Shown in pieces: positions 23,521 to 35,500 of a stretch of 64,000 nucleotides of DNA (its first letter is position 1; every line of letters starts with the position of its first letter). This stretch comes from Glandiceps talaboti (lineage: Eukaryota > Hemichordata > Enteropneusta > Spengelidae). The position numbers and the translations under genes were made by a program. The stretch spans positions 4,307,501 through 4,371,500 of the forward strand of contig NC_135566.1 of the NCBI RefSeq assembly GCF_964340395.1, written 5' to 3'. The notes under the pieces were generated by a model. That model was not told the DNA's origin and searched no databases. It saw only the letters and a program-made list of their open reading frames with translations.

Positions 23521-26500
23521 CATATATATGCTTACCTTGTAAGTGTGTTGAGTGCTTCAGTACAGGTGGATGGACAGTTAACCAACTTGATGGCTATGCG
23601 GCCGTTAGCGGCAGGGAAATGTGCACGCACAACAGCATCTAAAGCAGCACCGAAAGTATTCAAGTCTATCTGTTTGGAATTAATGTCTTGTCCACCATCC
23701 AGAATGTTACCACCGTGTAAGACTAGGAACAACCAGTGAATGTTACAGTGGTGGTCATGTCGTGATAGTGTTGGTGATCCTGGCAGTGAAGCATCCATAC
23801 TAGTCTGTCGTAGTGAAGAGACTCGGTTCTTACTGTATAAAGTAGGACTTGAAACATCTCCTATGGATGACAATGTACAGAAGAATGATATATAAGCGTT
23901 CCCATTCACTGAAATATCTCCATCCGTAAATCGGAAGTTTTACATGTCTATCACTTCAGTTAAATACTTCAAGAGTGTTCCCTATGTTGTCTGTTGAATA
24001 CAAATCCTGTAACACCTGTTGTGAAATTTCAATCAATCCAAACAAATACCTCATAATGTACATGGGTTGAATGGAACAACTCATTTAATTTCAGTTGGGA
24101 CTTAAAAATTATGACAAAACCAACAAAGACATTCTATCACACCAGATGGTGCACCCGCTTTTTTAACCCCTTTTCAGCTCCAATTCTACCAACAGACAGG
24201 AAAGAAAATCACAAATACCTTCATCTATTGATGTCTCAGAAATATCCCTCATCAATAATTCTTCAGAGCTCCATTTGGTCAGCCCAGCTGGTAGATGAAT
24301 GTTGACATCCTCTGTAAATATTTCATTGATATTAAGTCTACTATTAGTATAAAAATCAGGAAATACATGGCAGTTCACTGTTAACATTTCATGTTGAAAA
24401 TCACTTGATGTCATTTACGATCTGTCGCTTAATAACCTTAATTTTTTTGAGCCAGGCAATGTTTTATTTCTGCCGTTATAGTTTCCATTGTAAATTCTGC
24501 AACAGATGTAAATTGGAGGAAATTGCGCTGTACAGTAATGAATAATAAAAACAGTGACTGAAATGACCTTCAATGATAATGTAGAGAGGATAAACCCTAG
24601 TACATTTTTTGTTGGTTTCTGGACATTTACTTTACCCAAACTGCTATTTCCTTCTAAAAATCTTTTATGACAACATTCATGCCATATATTATGTATATCT
24701 ATCGTGGCTTTTACCATTTTTCATTTGAACCAGCTGACTTGCCCACGAAGCATAACAAACTACCCTGTAATTTTCACAAAATCCTTCAAATAACAGATTT
24801 TTCAGAAAAGAGATTTACAAGGACAAAGCACTCATATTGTCTTGAACAGAATCAAACTTGCCAGACTGAAAAAAGGTTAAAATTGACAAATGGCATAAAC
24901 TAGGATACGAGACAGCACAATATAATTGTTGGTGGAGCTGAAATGATCTGTGCATAGTAGTGTAGGTTGTCATAGCACCTGTACAATAATTGCATTCTAC
25001 ACTGTGTCTATGTGGATATGAGTTAGATAACGAATGTAAGCCGGCTCTCACACTCTAGTTTCAGTCTACTGCAAGTGCATAGAAAATATATTCTCACATT
25101 TAACATTTTATCTTGGTTCAGACACCTGTCATTCAAAGAGGAGGCTTTCAAGAACAGTCAATATCTTGAGTAGGATTAAGGTACTAAGAAGAAAGACCTT
25201 GGTGATCTCTACATATAACACTACATAGGCAAGGCTTAACTATTTTACACGACTCTTCCCATCCACTACATGAACAATTCCAATACTTACCACCTGGTTG
25301 AGACACAGGGCTTGGAAGAATGTTTTTAAGAAATCTTTTATCCCATCCGCTGTGAAACTTTTAAAACTTAGATTTGTCAAAGAGTAACTGTAATTTTCAA
25401 TGTTATTTGATTTTAAGTAAATTTTACGTAGCACTAGTCACACATTTCAATCATTGTTGAACTACACCTTTGTGTAATATTGTATCTGTGTACTTGTCTT
25501 CTCTTTTTAAAAATGTTTTTGCCTGATTCCAAAAATGAATTACCATGTTTTATGGATAAGTGTATCTTTTTATTTGGCCTCGCATACATACCTTGAGCAT
25601 CATAGAATTCATCATCCGAGCTGTCTGACTCACGAACTATTGAATTCATTCTCCATTCAGACAAGTTGGCTACAGCAGACCCTGGTGTAAGGAACCAAAT
25701 CAAACAAATGTCATACAGTGAGTGAATTTTATTTTGAAGCACAAACATCTTTGCCAAAATAAAATTTTTCACATTTTTAATAGTTTCACTTTGTTTTGGT
25801 TGTTTATTTTTGACAAAACGGTACTTATTAAGTTATAGCAACATTATTTTTGTATGTTCATGTCTTGAAACACTTAAATCAATCTGTATTTCTTACATTT
25901 TAATGCTGATTTTATATACTTTGCTGCAAACTTTCTTTTGGTCATTACAATTCTCCACTAAAATAAGTTTAGAGCCAAAAGGACATACATTCACAGTGCA
26001 CTAATTCTGAAAAAGTTTTGTCCTGGATTATCTGAATAAAATTTGATATTATGGTTGCCATTGTGTATTGCAGAAACAAGTGTACTTGTGGAAAACCTGT
26101 GTTGCACCATTATTCCAAACTGACCAACACCCTTTTTTCATTCAGACATGTTTGATTTTTCATCTCAAACCCAGCAAGTACATAGCTGTAGTAGTAAGAG
26201 GTACATGCGCTAACCATCTGGCCATCACCAACCCCTATATATTCTTAATAGTTTGATCAGTTCTCACACTGTACAAGTGAAAGGAAAAATTCACGATCAC
26301 TGTATGTACTTGACATGCTCAATCTGAATATACAGAATTACTAGTATTTCAATTCACATGAAGAATCATTTGGTGTGCTTGCACTAAAACTTACCATGAC
26401 TATCAGTGGACAGTCTCCCAGACAATTTCCGTTTCCCTGTTGGTGCAATGTTTGGTTCTGGTGCTGGATCCATAGTACTGGGTTGATCCTCTGACAGTGA

Positions 26501-29500
26501 CCCTAAACTTTCCAGATTAGCAACACTGGTTCTTGGTGATGGGATTTCTTCATCACTTGGTGGTTTGTCATGTTCAGAAGTGTCAGCCATTCTCTCAGCT
26601 AATTCCCTCTGTGCTTCCATTTCTAGTTTTCTGATATCACTAATATCTAGTCCAAACCATTCATCCTGCCAACACCAAGCTTGACGATGAGCTCTCACCA
26701 TGGTTTTCCTAAGTGCTGGCAGACAATAACAAGATGATGTATTTAGCCTATCAAATTCTTAGTGATGAACATCCCTACAGGCATTTCAAAGTAAACAACC
26801 AAAATTCAGACACTTTTACAGGCATACTACGACATTCTTTCATCCTTCTGAGTTTGTCTGTCACAAGCTATGCTTAAAGTACCAACTTGTGATGAGTTCT
26901 GTTTTAAAAGTAATCAATACTACCCCATTAATCACTATAAAGACAATTTTTTTTTAATCAAATAAATCTCACCATTCCTAAACCCTCTCACATAGCTTGT
27001 TACATGACATAGAACACCAACGCATGCACCGAGTTCACAGATTTCAGTGAAGCTGTGACAGGTAAAACAGGGAGTGTTCACCAAAAGACTGTATACAGGC
27101 ATATCATATACATTTAATGATCAATGCTGATCATTTGTTGAGGTTGCTGTTTTACTTGCTACTAAGGCAAGAGCACTTTTATAGCTGAACACAACAGGAT
27201 TGTGATTGAAGAGAGGGACTTTGTTTAATTTCTTTGCTTTGCCCCCCTCCCTTGGTAATAATCATGCTGTTTTCAGCTATAAAAGTGTTGCTATCTATCA
27301 AGTAAAACAACAACATAAAACTTGCAAAATGATCAATTTTGACCATAAATGTATATTCTTCTGGTGAACACTGCCTATTTAAGCTGTAGTTTACAGTATG
27401 GACATGTGTGTAAATGTGATACAGCTAGTAGCCTAGCCAGCCTTGGCCTTATCGACAATTCTTTTTATAACAATACAGAGTGAAGATTAGCTGATAGCTC
27501 GGTTTCTGCAGTCATATTTGATGTACTTCCAAAATCTCTCATTGGTTTTGTGAAGCACTCACCTACATCATGTATAAATCTTTCTATTTTGTTCTGCATT
27601 CCCCAATAGCGAAACTCTACTCGGCACAGTTTGTAAGCACACATAACTTTACTATGATCAAGTATCTTTTTTCTGTAACTCTGTGTGTATTCTTTTAACC
27701 AGTCGTCAGACAGTGGACCACGTCCAGTCTTCTTGGAGATGTACAGTTTTGGGTCTTCTTCTCGTTTATACTCACTACTTGACACTTGGTCTTTCACAAT
27801 GTCAATTGCATCTATGATAAAGATAATAATATACAATCATGTACATAAAGGTCATTAGAATACAACAAGCACCTTATCATTTACTGAAAATTGCAATAAG
27901 GATGAGAAATGACTATTTGTTTAGATTTTTCACCAATAAAACAACTCTACTATGTGTTTTTTGCTTTAAACAACAATGTGAAACAACAGACTAAATCTGT
28001 CTTTCTAACTCAATAACTTCGAAAAACTACAAAAATGAGTACGGTTTGTTACTGTATGTAAGGAATGATTTGTAAATAAATTGTGTGAAAAGACAAGTAA
28101 TCACTTCGTTACATCCAGTCTGCACAGGTATCTGTCATTTTCTCAAATTTTAAAACATCACCGTATACAGTATTTTAGCTAAGGGAGGCAAGTAGGTAAA
28201 ATCTACCACCATTCCTGTCATTTTATGGGGTTCTCAGAGTTATTGTAGATTCTATGATAGACTATTGTATTTTTACAAAACTCTTTCCCCTTTTCTGTTA
28301 CCGGAGTTCCCCTGTCGTTTTACTGGGGTTCTCAAACAGAATTAAGGTAGATTCTATGGAAGACTACGTAACTTTTACCTCTTCCCCTTTTCTGTTTAAT
28401 ACTGGGGTTTCCCATCTTTAGCCAAAACACTGATAGTGTGTGATACAGGTACATAGACTTTGTGGTGTGATTCAATACTTGAATGTGCTGAACAGTGATT
28501 ACTGAATTTTGTCTTTGCGATGAAAAGTTACAAATTGATCGCTTGTACATTTACTTTGAGAACTCCATGCCAAACTCTTACCTAATATCCGACTTCTTAA
28601 TTCTGCTGCAGACAAATCAAATGTATTTTCTGTGGTACCTGGATCTGGTAGGTACTTAGTTTCAATTTCTAAAGAAAATTTTTCCACAAATGGGCAAGTG
28701 TATCTAGTTTTAGTATATGGGTAGGCGTTCCACGCTTCTTCCTCAACTCGCAGGGCTGACTTTGGAAGAATGGCACGAAACCAACCTGTAGAAGAAAAAA
28801 TAGATATGGCATCAAATAACCTATTTAAGAGCTTAAATTTTGTATTGAAGCATTTTTTTTTACATCATCCAACATTTGTTAACAATTCTAAAAACTTTGC
28901 CAATGTAATAAAATAGGAAAATATTCCAAATATAACATTTTGTGACATCACATCCTGCCTCATATTAACAAAACCCTTCTATCACTTAATAAATTTATGT
29001 TTTTCCTTGTCACTTTATAATTAGACCCCCCTCCCCAAATTTTTCTTATATTCAAATGAACAAAAGTACTTATGAAGTTATCATTTGATGTGATCTAATC
29101 GAAATCAGTCCCACATTTTGTGTTTACATTCATAAAAACTTCAATCATAAAATGAAAATTGAGAAATTTTGAAGCATTACACTGATTGAAAGTACTAGTA
29201 CATGACATCCACACCTAGTAAAGACACTATTTTTATTAAATTTAAGATTGGTTGATTACAATACGTAACAAACTTTCATCATCCAATGAAAACTGACTAT
29301 GATGGAGAAAGTGGGATACTAACCAGGAAGATGATTTCCAATATGATAAACTTTATAAGTATACTGTCCAGCGCCACCAGGGCCATCAGTATATGGATTA
29401 TTCTCTAGGATTTCAACACCACTGCCTTCACCTTGACTTTCTTCGCGACTCTTTTTCTGTAAAAAGAAGAGAATGAAATTAAGTAGATAAATAAATTAAT

Positions 29501-32500
29501 AAAACTTTTAAAAATATAAATACATATTCGATGGTGTAAGAATAGTAGTAAGAATAATTTGAATGGTTATGAAAGGTTTCATAGATTTTTTTGATTTGAT
29601 ACTTTTGGGATATTCTATTTTTAATGTGTGATCCACCCGCCCCCCTCTTAAAATAACTACAGGCTCATGATCCATTCCCTGAAAAAACTACAGATTATCA
29701 TATAAAGCCATGTGATAAAACATTACCATTAGGATAGGAAGCTATTAGCAAATTTATCCCTCTACGATAGTGCAGACTATATCAACATATATGTACTACA
29801 TTTCTGTACTTCCATACACTATAATTAAATCTGTGTAAAAGTGTAAATGCCATAATTTCCAAACAATGAATAATTTTGATGCTATCCAAAACGATTTATG
29901 ATGATATCAAGTTAAGTACACCTCTAAAATATCTTTAACAGATGTCACACATTATACATTAAGTAGGTCATTCCTTGTACTGGTTCAGCCTTTCAGATTT
30001 CAAGACATGTATGCCCAGTTTTTGCAACAGCTAGTGCAGTCCAGATAATATCATGTGTGTCTGATAACATACTTCTGAAAAATAGACAGGTTGCCATTGA
30101 TACTTTTTTGTTATTCTTAGTTTTGGTGGTCTTTACATCTTTATTATCATACATTTTTTTTTTAAATTCTATTTTTTATGCCATTTTCACTACATTCCAA
30201 TATTTCAAAACTACATAAATATGTTTAGGAATGAGACGGTATATCTATGTAGAACACTATTTTTTTTGAAAATTAATAAATGGGTTATTAAATTATGCTG
30301 ATTTGAACATCAATAATTGCTGTTTATAATTTTGGAAGATAATTTAATTTCTACTTTGAAGCACAAGTACAATAAACAAACAATAGTAGTAATCCACTAT
30401 AGACTGTGACCATCACACATATGGTTGTCGAGATCAGCTACATGAAAAAAGTACATTGACTGTATCAGTGTATGTATACATTTTCATAGAATCATACAAT
30501 TTATACCAGCTTTCACTTCACTTTGCTTGCCATGATTAATGACATTCAGGAAACTGGAGTGTTTTTAGTATCACTACTATGGCGCCGTCCACATTGCATG
30601 TGAACAGCCCACCCCCACACTTCACTTCTTTATGACCTGCGATGAAAAGGTCGCCTTTACATGTTATCTTTTCTCGCAGTTTAATATGTATCAATCTGTT
30701 GTTACTGACGTACCAGCAACATTTTTGTAGGTTTAACAGTCCATCAATGAGGAGATACATCATATCACTGTTTAATAACATGCTCTATATTTCAGTTTCT
30801 GAAAAAAAATATGCTGGTGGAGAATTATTCATTATCTATCTTTCTAACGACTCTCAGATATTCTTTGTATTAAAATAGAGCCATAAAATTTTATCATTCT
30901 CCAAAGGCACTCTTCCTGAGAAATGATATAATGTAATAAAAGTGGTATTAAAATATCTATTACCAGTTATATTTAATAACACACAGCACACTGTGTAATG
31001 ACCAAGGCTGTTTCTAAGATATTTGATCAAATTGATTGTTGCAATATGAACATCATTGCAACTAATAATCTACCTGAAGTCACACCTTAGCTCATTTTAC
31101 ACTGGTTGTCATGGCACAGTGAAGTATTCCGAGTGTTATATTTGCTCTAGATTTTACCTAATCAGGCATAAAATACTCAGGTCCATCAAAGTAGGTTGTA
31201 ATAATATGGAGTATTTGCTTTTGTCTGCTGAGTACGCCCACACACTGCATATCTACACACACACACACGTCAGATACGTTTGTTTTATTATACTACCTTC
31301 TGTTATCCTGGCATGTTATCCTGGTGTTTCATGGACAGACCCCTTCTATGCTCAGTACTTTCAATTGCTTTGATTTACTTCCTTTCCACAAATGCAAGCC
31401 TAGAATTTCATGTCAATATGCCTTTTTTTAGTTCAGTGAGAAAGCCCCAATGTGGTTATGCACTCAGTCTGTCTGTCTGTCTGTCTGTCTGTAGTCTGCC
31501 CGTTTGACTTGATCTGTTTGTATGTGCCACCTTTATCTAATATAACTAGGTATACTGCTGATGCATCTTAGTAAACATGTCTAAAAGACAAATATTTGAG
31601 AAAGACAGGTAGCTGATGGTCAGCAAATGTAGTAGTCTGTCTATCTTTTTGAATGTTGATCTGTTTGTTATCGGACTATCTTTTATAACTGCTGAAGCTC
31701 TGCTTTCCACAAACATTTTGAAGGTAAACATTTGTGGGGTTAAGAAAAAGAAAGGTAAAAGTAAATGCATGTAGATTTGATATAGGATGACACATAAAAA
31801 GTGTAACATTAAGGATAATGTGCCTTTCCATCGTAATAGTTTATACTGATCTGAAGTCATAGACACTTTACTGCTTGTGAAAAATGATTCAAAGCATTCA
31901 TTAAATTCTGTTAATTAGCTTAAATTATTACTTGTCAAACATGGCAGCTGCACAGTGAAGAAGAGTGTGCGATCTCTATAAATTATATCCACTTATTCTT
32001 TAAAGTCCATACACAACTCCATGTTTAACAACATACAAACAAATTTATATTCCCCTCCCCCTCCCCCTCCCCCTCCCCCCATTCCAAACCCTCCTCCCAT
32101 ATTATTGGACATCTGTTGAGTTTGAGCATTGGGTTAATATATATGCATAAAACAGGAAAACACAAAAAACATTGAAAGTATTATATGTAAAGTGCTGCTT
32201 AAAAAAAATACTGGAAACATAATACAGTAACCGTTATAACTACTCAATAGTATGGAAGGACTTTAAAAGATGTTAATATTACATATAAATCATTTCTATG
32301 CTGTGTATAAATCTAATCATATCATGTTACAAGACATTTTCGTGAAATATGACGGGATAATATTTCTATATCATTCCTCATTTTACTTTAAGACATATTT
32401 CAATGTCTGAATATAATAAATAGTTGCATTAACTGGCAAGTTATGGTGCCCAAGTCTCTCAGTTTCAAGGAAACAACATGAATGGTAAAATACATGGAAT

Positions 32501-35500
32501 GTCATGAAATTCATTAAAGTGTGTTTATTATTAGTATTACACAGCTCCCAAAGAAGGATTTTACCTGGGTTCCCCACCAACATTATGGTACAACCAAGGC
32601 ATGAAAATCTATGCTAATTTACAAGATTTCCCCTCTCTGTAACCAGGGTTACCCACCAACATTATGGTACATTGCAGGTATAGAAATCTATGCAAATTTT
32701 ACCTGATTTCCTACCGCTGTTACCTGGGTTACCCACCAAAATCATGGTGCAGGGTATAAAAATCTATGCAAATTTTACCAGATTTCTCCATTCCAGAGTT
32801 CCCCAAGTATAACAATATTTGGAAGTTAATCACATTTCCCCTCCATCACCAGGGTTAGCAAACATTGGCAAAAATGCAATTTGTACAAAGAAAGCACATA
32901 GGAGCTTCAAATTCATCACAAAATGGCAGATGTATCATATATCACATACACGGGGATATTGGAAACTCGGTTTAAAGATGGGTTTCATGATTATAACATC
33001 ATCATATTCATTTCTCATTTACAAATTAAAGTATTGTGTTTCTGAAAATGTCATTATATTTTTAATGTCTCGTTTAGAAAATGTATTACATCGTTTAATA
33101 ATTTTCATACTTATAAATCAAAGTTTTATTTATGAAAATTTGGTGATGATAATGCTGATTTGATCATTTCTCCTTTAAAATTGAACATTTTTTCCTGAAA
33201 GTTTGGTGATTATATTGCTGTTTTTTTTACATTTTTTAGAGGCACAAACTGAGTTTATAAAATTTTCACTCAAGTGAAAATATAGTCTATCTGCCTCGGA
33301 TGTTCTTCTGATAAAATTTACGACACACGACCAAACATCGCTATCGAGGAAGCCCTCACTGCGAACTTCGTTCGCTTATTGTATCGGAAGAAAGTCCGAA
33401 TGTTTAGCAGCAAGACTAGGGTAAATACTTCCATATTTGATTTATTCTAGTTAAGGTAATATGTCACTACATGTCTTCTATGAGATTACAATTATCTTCT
33501 GGCATCATTAGAATTGTGGATTACATAGAATAAATTTCCTTGACAAATTGTTCATACATAACAAATTACATCATTAGATTGTTTATCTTAACACCAGGTT
33601 TGAATTTACTTGATTGCACTTTGTTATGTATGTTTCAGTATGTACAATACTGCGACTCAGTGCGAGTACCTTTGGATATGCGGCAAAAAATTATACCTAA
33701 AAATGTAAAAATTCAGGAATAGATAAAGTACAAAGTTCAAACAAAAGTCACAGAAATTAATTTGTTACTTCGTCTGAACCATCAACGGCCTGAAGCAATG
33801 TTGCATATCATTTTGACATGTACTCGTGTCTTGAATATTCAAAGAACTGAGTCCTGATATCAAGGCATGTTGTAACTTTCAAAGAACTGAGTCCCTATAT
33901 CAAGGCATGTTGTAACTTTCAAAGAACTGAGTCCCTATATCAAGGCATGTTGTAACTTCAAAGAACCGAGTCCCTTTTATCAAGGCATGTTGTAACTTTC
34001 AAAGAACTGAGTCCCTATATCAAGGCATGTTGTAACTTCAAAGAACTGAGTCCCTATATCAAGGCATGTTGTAACTTCAAAGAACCAAGTCCCTATATCA
34101 AGGCATGTTGTTAGCTTTCAAAGAACTGAGTCCCTATATCAAGGCATGTTGTAACTTCAAAGAACTGAGTCCCTATATCAAGGCATGTTGTAACTTCAAA
34201 GAACTGAGTTCCTATATCAAGGCATGTTGTAACTTTCAAAGAACTGAGTCCCTATATCAAGGCATGTTGTAGCTTTCAAACTGAAAACAGGAATATTTAT
34301 CATATTGTTATTCAATGTCATAATATAATTACATGTATTTTTATGCCATTCCTAAGTTTATAGTATTGAAACAGTATTTTTTTTCCAAATTTCTTGACAG
34401 TTGGAATAATTCTTAAACTTTTATATCTTGAGTAAATCTATGGTAGGTTTACACGAGTCAAAATATTGCTTTAAATTATTAAAAACATTTTTAGATTTAA
34501 TTTTTTTTTTTAAAGATTACCACTACCAGTTTTGTATGGGTTATATTTTATTGTTGTTGTTGACATTTTTTCTCCAAAATTTGTCAAATCTAATTTAAAC
34601 AGTGTTGATGAACTCAGATATTGGTGATTTTTAAAGGTTGATGTACTTTAAGACATACCGGTACGTAATTCAACAATGTCTTCAGTCTGATTCCTTGATT
34701 CTGCAGGGTAGGTGAACTTTGAGACATATGTAATCAAACATTGATTTTATCTGACTCTGATATTTCCATTATAGACATTAAGACAGAATTGACTGTCTAC
34801 TACATTTACAAACATAATATGTAAAACGGTGAGTAAGAATAAGATGTAGACATTACATTTGTTGAGTTAGATAATTAGCTCGTTACATTGACAATGCTAA
34901 TGTAATGCGCAATTGCTAACTCAAATAAATGAATAACCAAATAATATAAACTTTACATAATCGTACACTTTTGACTAAATTAATCATATTTAGTAATCAA
35001 GTCTATATAAATTGACACTTATGTCACTGTCATATACTGTACTACAAATCCACATGCATTTAAACAAAATCTACATAAATCCATACTACATTTACACACT
35101 GAAACTATGGCAACTTGAATATGTGAATAAAGTATACAAAAAAAAAAACAATTGCTAATTTTACATATACACTTTGAGAGCTTATTCCAATATCCACATC
35201 ACTAGAGTTTGTTAAAAGAATCTGCATAAATCAACAACACTTTGCATATTTTGTATACTAATTTGAATATATTAATAAAATCTACATAAACAATTGTAAA
35301 TTTGCACATTTTGATCATGGTAACTTTACTGGCTATATGAATGAAATCTACATAACAATTACTAAGCTTAAATACTCGTGATGTTGATTTGTTCCTAGAA
35401 TCTACATAAATAAATATTACTTTACATATTTTGCACTTGAATATATCAGTAAAATCTAAATAAATGAAATTTTAGATACTGTAAGACCAGTCGCTGTCAC

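Larger units (their letters stand above)
22318..23535 (-). other. PITPNM intron 8
   Basis: 1.2 kb; holds a tandem repeat (22985-23490) and an AT microsatellite next to the exon 8 donor. Confidence 0.85.
27812..28581 (-). other. PITPNM intron 3
   Basis: Phase 1; holds a half-element related to the MITE at 4568 and a short tandem duplication. Confidence 0.8.

Noticed and set aside
24163-24717. Minus-strand frames beyond exon 7
   Set aside because: Only 24219-24311 matches the family; the rest is read-through into introns 6 and 7.
31546-31866. Minus-strand frame of 106 codons with hydrophobic runs
   Set aside because: Low complexity, no family resemblance, inside intron 1 without splice support.
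33835-34285. CRISPR-like array
   Set aside because: Direct repeats of 39-40 bp have no unique spacers between them; this is a eukaryotic minisatellite.
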